Below are positions 25,263 to 35,622 of a stretch of 64,000 nucleotides of DNA, piece by piece; the stretch's first letter is position 1; each line of letters begins with the position of its first letter. Location of the stretch: positions 261,527 to 325,526 of the forward strand of contig NZ_QWDM01000004.1 of assembly GCF_003996965.1 (NCBI RefSeq). Reading direction: 5' to 3'. The position numbers and the translations under genes are program-made. A model generated the notes under the pieces. That model was not told the origin of the DNA. It saw nothing but the letters and a program-made list of their open reading frames with translations, and did no database searches. The DNA is from Flavobacterium cupreum. Lineage in GTDB: Bacteria; Bacteroidota; Bacteroidia; Flavobacteriales; Flavobacteriaceae.

Positions 25263-27599
25263 ATGAGCGAAATAGAGTTACCTCCGCACCAAATTCTCTC
25301 TGCAAGTGAGATAGAAAAAAAAATAGGCAAACTTCCGCCAGAATCCCGATATTATCTTTATGGCGATGAAGATGAAGAAGATGAAGATGATACAGAATAT
25401 CCTGATATGCTGTATTTTGAAGGGGATATCACTCTTTCTGAAAGTCAGCTTAAAGCCTTAGAAAAAGAGAACTATCATTTTAACATTGCAGTAAAAGGCA
25501 ATTTTACCCTTGAAGGACATTTTTATACCGGTTGCAATAATTTATGGGTGAGTGGTAACTTTTATTGCGACTCCCTGACTAATGCTGAATCTTTAAGAGT
25601 GAAAGGAAAAATCATCGCCCGTTATTATGTTTTTTTTTTATCCGATGATGATGAAGCATTAAGGAGCACTTCTAAATTAAAAATTGAAACCCCCTATATC
25701 TTTTCGTGGTTTTATGATTTATCTAATATTACATTAAATCGTGACGCCATTGTTTTTATCTTGTGTGACGAAGACGATTATGAAGAGATGGCTTTAAAAA
25801 ACTTTTGCTTTTACTGGCATGATGAAATTTTTGCCCTAAAACCTGAATTATTATATACAATTGATAACCCAGGCCATGATGCTATTATATGGGATTTTAA
25901 GATCCTATATAAAACCCTGCAAAAAGGCGAAAGCATATTCATAGAGGGCCTTGATCCTAATTCCTTACTTCTTGAAAAACAAGCCGAAGAATATGAACGC
26001 TTAGATCGCTACAAAGAAGCTTTTGCGATACGCAAACAACAATTAAAATTATCGCCAGCCTACTATACTGCGTGGTATAACGCAGGAATGCTACTTTATA
26101 ATCTTGGAGCTTATGAGCAAGCCATCCCTTATTTTGACAAAGCAGCCAATCTCTTTCCGGAAGAATTTAAAATTTTCGATAATAATGCTCCCGTTTTTAG
26201 TGCTTTTGCAAGAGTACGTCTCGGCCAATTAGACGAAGCCCTAAAATGGGCTGATTTTTCTATAGACAAAAATGAATATGCTACGCTGGACTTATCTTAT
26301 CGTGTACGTGCAGAAGCTTATATCCTGAACGAAGATTGGGATAAAGCAAAAGCTGATCTGGATATTGCATTGAAATTAGAATATGACCAAGAAGGCTCTT
26401 CTAATTGGCTCATGGGCCTGGTATACCATCATTTTGGAGATGCACAAAATGAACACAAATACCATGAATTGGCTAAAAAAGCAGACAAAACTTTAGAAGC
26501 AAATTATCAAACACACCGTAACACCGATTTTTTTTACCAGACAGCTATTAAGGTAGACTGGCTGGATGAGGAGATTGAAATAGGAGAGATTATTAAAGAT
26601 GCCGACTATTGGGCACATTTTTTAGAAGAAGGAGGTTATGGCCAACTTAAAGAAGTGCCTGAAGAGTTTAGAACTCTGGATATTTGTCTTAAGATAATAA
26701 AAGGCACTCCCTCTCAAAACTATGTTGCAAATGCCAAATATTTCCCAAAAGATCTACTTACAACTACCGAGCTTATCGAAGCTTTGTTGGAACAGGGTAT
26801 TCATAACCTTCGTTATATCCCCAAAAATTGCATCACCAAAGAACTTTTATTAAAATCAAAAGGCACGTTTTGCAACCCTCAAAACATTCCGGAAAAATTA
26901 TGGGATCATGAATTGTGTAATTGGGCGGTCTCTGCTACCGGCAATTTGAACGAATTACCACAACGTTTATTAAATTATGATTTATGTCTTAAAGCGGTTC
27001 AATTTCATCAATATGCTATACGTTATGTTCCGGACTGCTATCGTAACGAACAAATGTACCTTACAGCAGTGGCCTACTCTCATGATAGAAACTATGATAT
27101 TCCATCTAAATATTACCGTCCCGAAATGATATGCAAAGCTATCGATATTAATCCTATGGCTATCGATACTCTTCCTGGTAACTACATTGATGAACTTGTA
27201 TTTAATCATGCTAAACAAAAGATTGATCCTGATATATTTGCTCCATTAGCCCATAAACATGGTGTGAATTTTAGGGAACATTTCGATCGCCCAACATTAA
27301 AAGAGGATTGTTGGGAAATATTCTGGGATGAAAAATTAATACTAAACGAACTTTCGAAAAAATTTAGCGAAATTTCTGGTGACGATATTCCTGAAAAAAA
27401 ATACACTCAGGCCATTGCAGATGCTGTTTTTAAAAATAATCCTTATGATTTGAAATACATTCCCAGAAAATTTATTTCGGCAGAAATGGCAGCACAAGTC
27501 TTAAGGAAACGCAATCCTTCAGCAAACTTTCCAACTATTGATTTCTTTTCTAAAAGTGTCCAGGAAGTTATTCGAAGTTACTCTGATTTAAATGAATAA
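25263..27599 (+). CDS. TPR and short helical-repeat protein of unknown function
   Basis: 778 residues with no signal peptide, so probably cytoplasmic. After an acidic low-complexity patch (GDEDEEDEDD near residue 37) come beta-rich glycine repeats (KGNFTLEGHFYTG, WVSGNFYCDSL) resembling polymer-forming cytoskeletal or cell-shape modules. A TPR block follows (about 240-400; YYTAWYNAGMLLYNLGAYEQAI). The C-terminal half repeats a pattern like LRYIPKNCITKELLLKS, LNELPQRLLNYDLCLKA and IRYVPDCYRNEQMYLTA, recalling the short helical repeats of DUF4116 type. I do not recognise a function. The gene is bounded by identical terminator repeats, which suggests a recent insertion. Confidence 0.82.
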   Translation: MSEIELPPHQILSASEIEKKIGKLPPESRYYLYGDEDEEDEDDTEYPDMLYFEGDITLSESQLKALEKENYHFNIAVKGNFTLEGHFYTGCNNLWVSGNFYCDSLTNAESLRVKGKIIARYYVFFLSDDDEALRSTSKLKIETPYIFSWFYDLSNITLNRDAIVFILCDEDDYEEMALKNFCFYWHDEIFALKPELLYTIDNPGHDAIIWDFKILYKTLQKGESIFIEGLDPNSLLLEKQAEEYERLDRYKEAFAIRKQQLKLSPAYYTAWYNAGMLLYNLGAYEQAIPYFDKAANLFPEEFKIFDNNAPVFSAFARVRLGQLDEALKWADFSIDKNEYATLDLSYRVRAEAYILNEDWDKAKADLDIALKLEYDQEGSSNWLMGLVYHHFGDAQNEHKYHELAKKADKTLEANYQTHRNTDFFYQTAIKVDWLDEEIEIGEIIKDADYWAHFLEEGGYGQLKEVPEEFRTLDICLKIIKGTPSQNYVANAKYFPKDLLTTTELIEALLEQGIHNLRYIPKNCITKELLLKSKGTFCNPQNIPEKLWDHELCNWAVSATGNLNELPQRLLNYDLCLKAVQFHQYAIRYVPDCYRNEQMYLTAVAYSHDRNYDIPSKYYRPEMICKAIDINPMAIDTLPGNYIDELVFNHAKQKIDPDIFAPLAHKHGVNFREHFDRPTLKEDCWEIFWDEKLILNELSKKFSEISGDDIPEKKYTQAIADAVFKNNPYDLKYIPRKFISAEMAAQVLRKRNPSANFPTIDFFSKSVQEVIRSYSDLNE

Positions 27600-27731
27600 A
27601 GCGAAATTAAAAATAACAACTCTAAAGGAGTAAAAGGGCTAATAAGTCAGAATAAATAAGGCTGTCATAGATTCTTAGACTGTCTTAGATTTTTAGAATG
27701 TCTTAGATTTTTAGATTGTTGGATTTTTTTA

Positions 27732-27795
27732 CAATCTTTACTCTTAAATATAAAAAAGCCCGATTTCTAAAATTTAGAAATCGGGCTTTTATTTT
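27732..27795 (-). repeat. terminator-containing 64-bp direct repeat, copy 2
   Basis: Second identical copy of 25021-25084, located between the TPR gene and the convergent M28 peptidase gene. The terminator stem (27754-27790) is symmetrical with A/T tracts on both sides, so it can stop transcription from either strand. Confidence 0.95.
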
Positions 27796-27812
27796 ATGAA
27801 TTGAAAGCGACT

Positions 27813-29279
27813 TTATCTTTCCAGTTTCACATTCGGCAATGTTTTAGGACGAGCAGCATCGTTCGATAAAATCCAGCCTGTGCGGTACATCCACTCGGTC
27901 ATTTTATGCAGTTTTACGTAATCGATATTCTCCGATTCATCCATTGGGGTGTGGTACTGGCTGTGCAGCACACTTGTAAAAAACACAGACGGAATTCCCC
28001 TGCGCGCATAGGGCAAATGGTCGGAACGGAAGTAAAAATATTCCGGATGCTCCGGTCTGTCCCAAAGTTTATCGAGATCAAATTTTGGGCCTTCGTCGTT
28101 GGCTTTTTTGGCAATCGCCACTAAGTCTGAGGAATTTTCATGTGGCGAACTGGATCCTAATAAAGCGGCCTGATTGACGTTGTTTCTTCCAATCATATCT
28201 CCGTTTAATACCGCAACAATGTCTTTCTCGGGAACGGTTGCATGTGCGGCGTACCATCTGGATCCTAACAAACCACGCTCTTCAGAACCGTGAAATACAA
28301 ATAAGGCGGTTCTTTTTCCCGGTTGTTTTTTATACGCTCTTGCAATCGCAAGCATCGCCACACAAGTACTGGCATTATCGTCGGCTCCGTTGTAAATGGA
28401 ATCCTGACCGTATTTTTGTCGTATCCCGTCGTGATCCTGATGTCCACTAAAAAGAACGTATTCGTTTTTCAGTTTAGGATCTGTCCCTTCTATTTTCCCT
28501 ACAACATTTACCGAAGGATATTTATACGTTTCCGAAATTACTTCTGCTGATAAAAGGTCTTTGGTACTTTTCAGGTATTCCAGCTGATCGCCATGTACCC
28601 AGAAAACAGGCATGGCAGCGCCAATTTTATCACGGAAACCTTCAATTCCGTAAACGCCTCTTGTCATTTGCGGTTCTACCTGTGACCAACTTTGTTCTGC
28701 TAATTCATCGGCTACAAAAACGACGGCTGCGGCTCCTTTTTTAACCAATACATCATAATATTTAGTTCGTACAAGGCCCGGATAACGCCTGTCAAAAAGC
28801 GAAATATCATCTGCAATTCCTTCTTTCGAAGCTAACAGAATAACGGCTTTTCCTTTAAGGTCTGCTTTTTCAATATCTTCTTTTGTTGCTGCTCCTAAAT
28901 ATACTAATGGTGCCTCAACTTTGGTATTTGTGGTTTCTGCTACCAGGACTTCTTTCCACAATTTAAATTCTTTTTGCCCAATTTTAAATTTCGTGTTTGG
29001 CGTGACCTGATGCCTGTACATGTCAAAAAACTGAAAATAGGTCCCGTCATCACCTGCCGGAGCCATTCCGGCCTCTTTGGCTTTATTGGCCAGCCACATC
29101 GATACTTTTAATTCATCGAGTGTTCCGGCTTCACGGCCATTGAAGTGGTCACCAGCCATCTGGTACATATCGGTCCTAAGGTCTTTTTCAGTAATTGCCG
29201 TAATTAAAGGTTTTTTGATGGTTTGGGAGAAAGCAATTCCTCCACAGATCATCAAACCTAAGATCATTTTGTTTTTCAT
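27813..29279 (-). CDS. M28 family zinc metallopeptidase, secreted
   Basis: 488 residues with signal peptide MKNKMILGLMICGGIAFSQ, so exported. The middle (about 125-245) looks like a protease-associated insertion. The two-zinc M28 site follows: SGHQDHDG (His), YNGADDNASTC (bridging Asp) and FHGSEERGLLGSRWYA (catalytic Glu pair) near residues 282-345. A late DHLPYARRGIPSVFFT segment also fits. It is an aminopeptidase or carboxypeptidase releasing amino acids from peptides. It is convergent with the metK/TPR unit. Confidence 0.92.
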   Translation of the reverse strand: MKNKMILGLMICGGIAFSQTIKKPLITAITEKDLRTDMYQMAGDHFNGREAGTLDELKVSMWLANKAKEAGMAPAGDDGTYFQFFDMYRHQVTPNTKFKIGQKEFKLWKEVLVAETTNTKVEAPLVYLGAATKEDIEKADLKGKAVILLASKEGIADDISLFDRRYPGLVRTKYYDVLVKKGAAAVVFVADELAEQSWSQVEPQMTRGVYGIEGFRDKIGAAMPVFWVHGDQLEYLKSTKDLLSAEVISETYKYPSVNVVGKIEGTDPKLKNEYVLFSGHQDHDGIRQKYGQDSIYNGADDNASTCVAMLAIARAYKKQPGKRTALFVFHGSEERGLLGSRWYAAHATVPEKDIVAVLNGDMIGRNNVNQAALLGSSSPHENSSDLVAIAKKANDEGPKFDLDKLWDRPEHPEYFYFRSDHLPYARRGIPSVFFTSVLHSQYHTPMDESENIDYVKLHKMTEWMYRTGWILSNDAARPKTLPNVKLER

Positions 29280-29364
29280 ACGTTTTCATTTACTCTTTCA
29301 AACTTACTAATTTAAAGCCAAAAAATAACTCCGTATACACAAACCGCAAAATATAGGACCTAAA

Positions 29365-29391
29365 AAAAGCCTTTGAATAGTTCAAAGGCTT
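29365..29391 (-). terminator. terminator of the 748-residue protein gene
   Basis: 12-bp stem AAAGCCTTTGAA / TTCAAAGGCTTT with a 3-nt loop and a U7 tract on the minus strand, 25 bp after the stop codon. Confidence 0.8.
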
Positions 29392-29415
29392 TCTAATTTT
29401 TAATCGGTTTTGTTT

Positions 29416-31662
29416 TTAGTACGTTCCGTTTTGCATTTTTTCCAGTACTTCTTTCATGTCGTTTAATGTATCCGGTTCATAAACGGTAGCGGAATATTGC
29501 AATGCTTTTTTCTGTAATTCGATTGCTTTCTCTTTTTGTCCGTCTTTGTAATACAGCTGCGCCAGCGTATCTAAATAATACGGATTGTTTTTCGTCACAG
29601 CCAGGCTGTATTCCGACCATACAATTGCTGATTTAATAAAAGCTGCATTTGCAGGTTTCTCTACCACAGACCAGGCTGCCGTATTTGCCAGATTAGAATG
29701 ATAGTCTTTAAATGAACTCCATCCGTTATAGGAATACTCGGAATTGGCATCGATTGTCGCAAACAACTGATCTAAGGTCTCGATTACATTTCCTTTCTCA
29801 GGAGCTAAATAAGTATTAAAGTATGTACTGAATTCTTTTAAGAAAGTCGTATTATCGGCACTTTCCTCAGTGTCCTGGCTCAGGTAGGCAAAATAATTTT
29901 TATAACATTCAAACCCGCCTTTTCCGATTGCAATTAATTTTTTGTAGGTCGAAATTATCTTATTCTGATTGGCAGTTCCTTCAACACCTTCCTGCGAAAC
30001 ATAACTGTTTATTTGTAAAGCAGATGAAATATCAGCGCTTAAGTTCGTAACGGTCATAGCCGGTACAGCCGGATCAACAGCTTCTGTTTTCGCTTTTTCG
30101 ATAGCATCGTAATGTTTGATTAAATAATCTATAGAAAGAAAGTCCGTATCATTCAAAACCCGGTCTTCTTTGAAAAACTGTTTAGAAAAACCCTGATTTT
30201 TAATTTCTCTCAAAATGGTTTCTACCAAAAGCATATTGGGTTTGGTATCTTTTTGATGGGCTTCTATTAATTTTTTCCAGGTCTGCATCACCTCTTTTTT
30301 ATCTAAGGCCACTTTTGGAAGTTTAAAATCGGCTGCATTGTTTTCTGCAACAACAGCTACATCATAATCCGCTTCATAATCGTACGGCAATTCGAGTACC
30401 GCCGCCCTGTTAAAAGTGGCAATTAGCTCTGTATCTGTAGTTTTTTTATTTTTTACTATTTTATTAAAAGCACTGAAAGCATTGACACGCTGTACTTTTT
30501 TACAAAAATCATCATAGTAATTGAATTTGGATTTTTGATCATTTAAAGTCGATTTCGCACTCGTCAGAACATCTCCGTCCCCATTTAAAATAATGACACC
30601 CGGGTTGTCATTAATTTTGTTGGCCTTCAGCCATTTTTTATCGTCTGCAGTCGCCAGATAATAATTAAAGATATCGTACTGCGGATCATAAACGTCATAC
30701 ATATTGTAGCCCACCTGTTCTTCCTGCTCTTTTACAAAAGCATCAAAATCAGCTTTTGCAGCTGGATTTTTACTGTCTGTATACACTACCAGAAATTTTG
30801 TGTTTGTCTTTTTAGTTGCAGCAATGGCTTCTTTTAAGCTGTTTTCAATTTTAAATTTAAAATTAATTTTAGGAGAAGCATAAGCACTGTCAACAGTAAC
30901 TACCGTGCTATCCACCGCTACGTCGTAATCGTCAGTACCCGCAACATCTTTCCCCGGATAAGTCCAGTTTGTAATGTTTTGCTTTTCAATCGCAATAACG
31001 CCGGGAGTCGTTTCGGGCTGGGTTTCTTTATCGTTCAAAAAAAGAATCGGATCTTTTCCTCCGGGACCAAAAATTTTGAGGTTTTTTGTTTTCTGATCGT
31101 ATAGGCCTGAAATCTTTAAATCCCCTAAAACATCCAGCTCGTATTTAATAGTTATTTCCGAAACATCTTTTGGCAAAGCGTATTTATACAGTTTTGTTTT
31201 TTCCGTTTCATATCCTTCCAAAACCAAATACAGGTAATCAGCTTTGTCAATTTCGAATGCTACATCTATATTTTTCCAATCGGGATCTTCCTTGGTTTTT
31301 ATATCTGACAGTTTTTGATACTGAACTGCTTCAGATCCTTTTTGGGTTCCGATGTAAAATGGATTATAAGAAGGATCTAAGAATTTAATTTTAATTTTTT
31401 TCGCTTTTTTATCACTTGCGAAAGTTAAACTGAAAGTGTCATCTGTTTTTCTATTTTGAGAAAACAATAATGAATCTCCTTTAATATTGTAATCGCCGGA
31501 ATAAAATACCAATTCGTATTTCCCGTCATCCAGTAAATTTAATTTGATTTTTTGCCCTTTGTTTGTTGAGATATAAGTTCCTTTTTCAATACTTTTTGTC
31601 TGAGAAAAAGAAACCGATAGTAAACAAAAAAACGCGGAGAAACTCCATATAAAATTGCGCAT
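29416..31662 (-). CDS. exported thioredoxin-fold/TPR-like protein of unknown function
   Basis: 748 residues with signal peptide MRNFIWSFSAFFCLLSVSFS, thus periplasmic or surface. The N-terminal third is beta-rich. A central part (about 270-400; TNTKFLVVYTDSKNPAAKADF, VIILNGDGDVLTSA) looks like a thioredoxin-like fold without a CxxC motif. The last 60 residues form a TPR hairpin (YLDTLAQLYYKDGQKEKAIELQKKAL). It follows the outer-membrane barrel gene in the same orientation with a 95-bp gap. No function can be named. Confidence 0.8.
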   Translation of the reverse strand: MRNFIWSFSAFFCLLSVSFSQTKSIEKGTYISTNKGQKIKLNLLDDGKYELVFYSGDYNIKGDSLLFSQNRKTDDTFSLTFASDKKAKKIKIKFLDPSYNPFYIGTQKGSEAVQYQKLSDIKTKEDPDWKNIDVAFEIDKADYLYLVLEGYETEKTKLYKYALPKDVSEITIKYELDVLGDLKISGLYDQKTKNLKIFGPGGKDPILFLNDKETQPETTPGVIAIEKQNITNWTYPGKDVAGTDDYDVAVDSTVVTVDSAYASPKINFKFKIENSLKEAIAATKKTNTKFLVVYTDSKNPAAKADFDAFVKEQEEQVGYNMYDVYDPQYDIFNYYLATADDKKWLKANKINDNPGVIILNGDGDVLTSAKSTLNDQKSKFNYYDDFCKKVQRVNAFSAFNKIVKNKKTTDTELIATFNRAAVLELPYDYEADYDVAVVAENNAADFKLPKVALDKKEVMQTWKKLIEAHQKDTKPNMLLVETILREIKNQGFSKQFFKEDRVLNDTDFLSIDYLIKHYDAIEKAKTEAVDPAVPAMTVTNLSADISSALQINSYVSQEGVEGTANQNKIISTYKKLIAIGKGGFECYKNYFAYLSQDTEESADNTTFLKEFSTYFNTYLAPEKGNVIETLDQLFATIDANSEYSYNGWSSFKDYHSNLANTAAWSVVEKPANAAFIKSAIVWSEYSLAVTKNNPYYLDTLAQLYYKDGQKEKAIELQKKALQYSATVYEPDTLNDMKEVLEKMQNGTY

Positions 31663-31756
31663 GCTTAGCTTTTTTGGTTGTTAATACTAAACACAAAGAT
31701 ATTTTATTCTTATTACAAATAGACCAACAAATATTTAATTTTTAGTAATCAAAATA

Positions 31757-34450
31757 CTATAAGTTGTATTTCATCGAAAAGATGATGTAGCGTGGCTGAA
31801 CGGTGTATTGTGACACTCTTGTAGAAAACTGGGAAAAGTTGTCATCGTTAAGATACCTTGTATTTAGCAGATTTGTCGCCGCAATTTTATATTCCCACTT
31901 GCTGTCTTTTTTCTGGTAAATTAAACTGGCACTTAAAAAATCGTATTCATTGTCCACTGTTTTGCCTGAATTGTAGTAATGATAAAATTCGTACTCGGAA
32001 ACAAATGCAAAACTTTCTAAAAAGTAATAATCCAATCGCGCAAAAGGCTTATCGGTATAAAAAGTCGCACCGCTGTATTTGTTAATCAAAAGATTGTAAC
32101 CCAATTCAATATTCGGCAGTTTTTTATAGTTTGTTGATGCCTGAACCGTATAACTTTGTACAAAACTTTCTGTTGTTCTTAATTCATCATTTTGAATGTT
32201 ATTAAATTTTGACCAGTTAAGACTTGCACTTGCTGATGCCTTATAATTTTTTAAAAATGATCGACCGTACGCCCCCATACCTGAAAAAGTTTCATCTGCT
32301 AAGTTAGAATTGTATGGAACTGAAGACTGGTTAATCCCATCAAACTTAGCCTCTGTCTTAATAGCATCTACCTTTCTTGTATAAGTTGCGTTGGCAAAAA
32401 TGTTCTCAAAATTGAACATATTGTATTTAAAATAGCGAAGCGAATGTACTTGTGAGGTTGCATTTTCTAAATAACGATTTCCTCGAAACAAACTGCTGTA
32501 ATCTGACAAAACGTAACCAGCAGCTAACTGATTAATATCTGTAAAATCATTATTCAAAGAGAAATTATAAGTCAGTGTTTCTGATTTTTTGATTTGATAC
32601 AGAGCAAAGAAATCCGGTAATATTTTGGTGAAATTCTGCGAATAATCTGTTCCTGACTGCACATTTTTCATCGAATAAGAATGTACACTAAATCCTGGTG
32701 TTAAAGTAAATTTCCCAGTCAAAATTTTATAGTGGAATCCCATAAAAGCATCTTTAAAACTGTAATCTACACCATTATTATTTTCAGGATTATTCAAATC
32801 ATTTCTGGTGCCATCATCCAGCATTTGAAAGATATGAGAATTGAAATTTTGATACGAATATGTATTTCCTAAAGTAATATTGAAGTTGCTTTTGGGTGTT
32901 ACCATATAATAGTAATCCAATTTTGCATCGAGTTTATTGGTTTTTACAAAGCGATTTTGGTTATAATCATTTCTGGATTGTGCTGGATCTGTAACATACC
33001 CTGACAAAGCAAAAGGAAGGGTTTGCAAATTGGCATTATAAAACGGATTTTCGTCCTGATACAAATGCTGCATTTCAAAAGCAAAAATATTTTTATCGCT
33101 TTGTGTATAATACAAACTCAAGTTCTGATTGACAGAGGTCGGATTTTGTTTTTTTGTTGTAAAAATATTTTCTGAAGTCGCAACATCCTGCACAATCTGC
33201 TCTCTAAACAAATCTGAGTATTCTTCCTGTTTTGTCAATTTGGTTAAAATATCATAATCAAACTGAAATTTATCGCTTGGTTTATAAGTCGAGCTTAATT
33301 TAAAAAGACCTAAATTATTCTTTTGACTTGTAATTTCGTCACGTCTCTGCTGATCTCCGGAATCTAAAATCGTAGTCTGTGATTTGGTTTCCAAATCTGT
33401 TTTTGAAGTAGAAAGAATTCCGAAACCGCTTAAATTCCATTCTTTCGTTGGCGAATAGGAGAAATTAGTTGCACCAAATTTTGTTTCAATTTCCTTCGCG
33501 CGATTGTTTCGTAAAATCGAAATCCCCAAATCGTTTGATGATACATTAAAATTACTGCCGCCTTTTTTCATCATGTTCTTAAACCCTCCGCTGAACTTAA
33601 AATAATCCTGGGCTGTAAGTGGCAGTTCCCCGATATTATTAAAATTGGTGATTAGGTTAATGCTGTATTTCGGACTGTAATAAAATAACTTGGGATTTAT
33701 AATATACCGGCTGTCCAGTTCGCCGACTCCGGTTCCGGCTGTCATGTCTCCAAACCAGAAGTTCTTTTTCCCTTCTTTCAGTTTAATGTTCATAGCGACA
33801 TTATCCTGATCGTTTTCGAGCCCTTTCAAAGCGCCGACTTCGTTATAATTTCGCAAAACCTGAACTTTGTCGATGGCATCTGCCGGAATATTTTTGACGC
33901 CCAATTTGGTGTCTCCGTCAAAAAAATCTTTGCCTTCCACCATTAATTTCGAGACTTTTTTGCCCTCTACTTCTATTTCTCCGTCGGCATTTACCTCAAC
34001 ACCGGGCAGTTTTTTAAGAATATCTTCGAGTTTCTTTTCGGTTCCGGATTTAAACGAATCGGCATTATACACAATGGTATCGCCTTTTATCGAAACAGGC
34101 ATTTCGCGTACAATTTCAACATCATCCAGTTCAATTCCGGAGCCATCCATTACGATATTCTGCGCTATGTTTGCGGTTTGTGTAGCAATTGTAATTTCCT
34201 TTGATTTCATTCCGAGGTAACTCACCTTAATGACATAAGAACTATTAGGTTTCAGGGTTAACTGAAACTTACCTTTATCATTGGTAATCCCATAGGAATC
34301 CATTGCTTTTGTGGCGGAATTTACAGCCATAATATTGGCCATTTCCAACGGATTTTTCTGTTCGTCCTGAATAAAACCTTCAAAACGGACGCTTTGAGAA
34401 AATGAAATACAGCTAAATAAAAAGGCGCAGAAACAAAGTATTTTGTTCAT
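31757..34450 (-). CDS. outer membrane beta-barrel protein with carboxypeptidase-regulatory-like domain
   Basis: 897 residues. The signal peptide MNKILCFCAFLFSCISFSQS is followed by a CarboxypepD_reg-like domain (about 22-110; GFIQDEQKNPLEMANIMAVN, VSYLGMKSKEI). A TonB-receptor-like plug remnant follows (LEDILKKLPGVEVNADGEIEVEGKKVSKLMVEGKDFF, written here as a positional description near residues 140-175, beginning LEDILKKLPG). The rest is a large barrel. This architecture commonly neighbours GLPGLI genes, as here (42 bp). It probably belongs to the outer-membrane-protein family related to TonB receptors; the substrate is unknown. Confidence 0.85.
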   Translation of the reverse strand: MNKILCFCAFLFSCISFSQSVRFEGFIQDEQKNPLEMANIMAVNSATKAMDSYGITNDKGKFQLTLKPNSSYVIKVSYLGMKSKEITIATQTANIAQNIVMDGSGIELDDVEIVREMPVSIKGDTIVYNADSFKSGTEKKLEDILKKLPGVEVNADGEIEVEGKKVSKLMVEGKDFFDGDTKLGVKNIPADAIDKVQVLRNYNEVGALKGLENDQDNVAMNIKLKEGKKNFWFGDMTAGTGVGELDSRYIINPKLFYYSPKYSINLITNFNNIGELPLTAQDYFKFSGGFKNMMKKGGSNFNVSSNDLGISILRNNRAKEIETKFGATNFSYSPTKEWNLSGFGILSTSKTDLETKSQTTILDSGDQQRRDEITSQKNNLGLFKLSSTYKPSDKFQFDYDILTKLTKQEEYSDLFREQIVQDVATSENIFTTKKQNPTSVNQNLSLYYTQSDKNIFAFEMQHLYQDENPFYNANLQTLPFALSGYVTDPAQSRNDYNQNRFVKTNKLDAKLDYYYMVTPKSNFNITLGNTYSYQNFNSHIFQMLDDGTRNDLNNPENNNGVDYSFKDAFMGFHYKILTGKFTLTPGFSVHSYSMKNVQSGTDYSQNFTKILPDFFALYQIKKSETLTYNFSLNNDFTDINQLAAGYVLSDYSSLFRGNRYLENATSQVHSLRYFKYNMFNFENIFANATYTRKVDAIKTEAKFDGINQSSVPYNSNLADETFSGMGAYGRSFLKNYKASASASLNWSKFNNIQNDELRTTESFVQSYTVQASTNYKKLPNIELGYNLLINKYSGATFYTDKPFARLDYYFLESFAFVSEYEFYHYYNSGKTVDNEYDFLSASLIYQKKDSKWEYKIAATNLLNTRYLNDDNFSQFSTRVSQYTVQPRYIIFSMKYNL

Positions 34451-34492
34451 GAAGATAAAATTAGAATAAGTAATTTACGGGAAAGATATTTT

Positions 34493-35401
34493 TTATCTTC
34501 CTCTCATGATTGCAGGTCCGGACGAGCCTCCGCGGTTCATCTCTCTGAATTCCTCCATTTTTTTCATTACCGTTTCATCGTATTCCTTTTGTGAAACCAC
34601 TTTCCCTTTTGTAGATGCTTTTATGGTTGCTTTCTCTTTAGCGTTCAAAACAATTTTAGAACATAAAATGGTGGTTCTTCCATCGTTTACTTCCAGAATT
34701 AAACCAGGCAATCCCCAATAATTTTCAGGGCCCTGATTTACCGGGATTTCCGGCGAATACCAGGCTGTCACTATAATTTCTTTTGGCATTTCGAAATTAT
34801 CTTCAAAATTGGTTTTCGTTTCTCCGGAAGTCTTTTTCGGATCATCCTTTTTTTCTTCAGGTTTTTTGTCGTCTTTATTTTTAGGCCTGAAATTTCTAAA
34901 ATCCGTTTTGCTGGCTTCTTTTACAGCCGTTGCTCTATAACAGGTATACCCGCCAATTTGTTTGGTTTCAGGTTCCAGTTTCCAGTTTAGTTTTGGCAAA
35001 GAATCTGTTACGAGAAATTCCTTTCCCATAAATTCTTTATCAACTGTATAGGATTTTGTTTTTACATCTTTATAGAAAGTTCCGCCGCCACCCATGAAAG
35101 AGTTGAACATGACACGCATTCCGCCACCCTGTTGTCCCGGAGTTTCCAGTTTTTCTTCTTCTTTATAAACAGAAGCCGATTTGTCAAAGTTCAGGATAAA
35201 GGTTTTCTCGAGCATTTTTTTCATTCGCTCTTCGATGCTTTTCTGCATCTCAGGTGTAATATCCCGGTTGCCTCCTCTCATTCCTTCAATTTTAGGAGCC
35301 TGGGTTTTTGACTCGTAAACAGCCATTCCCTGAAAATCCTTCTGTGCGTGCAATTGGGTAAAAGCGAACATCAAAAACAAACAGTAGTATATATTTTTCA
35401 T
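34493..35401 (-). CDS. GLPGLI family protein
   Basis: 302 residues from the chosen start MKNIYYCLFLMFAFTQLHAQ, a signal peptide; an ATG 24 bp upstream would spoil it. The family-defining segment appears near residue 230 as YWGLPGLILEVNDGRTTI, preceded by ITAWYSPEIPVNQGPENYWG-type sequence. A charged Lys/Asp/Glu linker (about 165-190) separates the halves. GLPGLI proteins are exported Bacteroidota proteins of unknown role, often paired with outer-membrane barrels, as here. Confidence 0.9.
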   Translation of the reverse strand: MKNIYYCLFLMFAFTQLHAQKDFQGMAVYESKTQAPKIEGMRGGNRDITPEMQKSIEERMKKMLEKTFILNFDKSASVYKEEEKLETPGQQGGGMRVMFNSFMGGGGTFYKDVKTKSYTVDKEFMGKEFLVTDSLPKLNWKLEPETKQIGGYTCYRATAVKEASKTDFRNFRPKNKDDKKPEEKKDDPKKTSGETKTNFEDNFEMPKEIIVTAWYSPEIPVNQGPENYWGLPGLILEVNDGRTTILCSKIVLNAKEKATIKASTKGKVVSQKEYDETVMKKMEEFREMNRGGSSGPAIMRGR

Positions 35402-35622
35402 TGGTTTTTTTATAAAGTTAGGCAATCTTATAAAGTTACATTCAAATGTATCATTAATTTTAAAAAGGTGAAAATTAAATATATAAACACCTTAAGGCTA
35501 TCGACAGAATGAACTATTAATCAGACTATTGGAAATCATAAAGGTTTAAAGTCAAAATACGGTCTGCTTTACCGGTTTCTGTGATAGTTTTTGTAATTTG
35601 GCTGTTCACAAACCCAACCATC

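Noticed and set aside
33867..34220. 117-codon open frame on the plus strand
   Set aside because: Antisense to the carboxypeptidase-like and plug region of the outer-membrane barrel gene; Ser/Phe-rich shadow.
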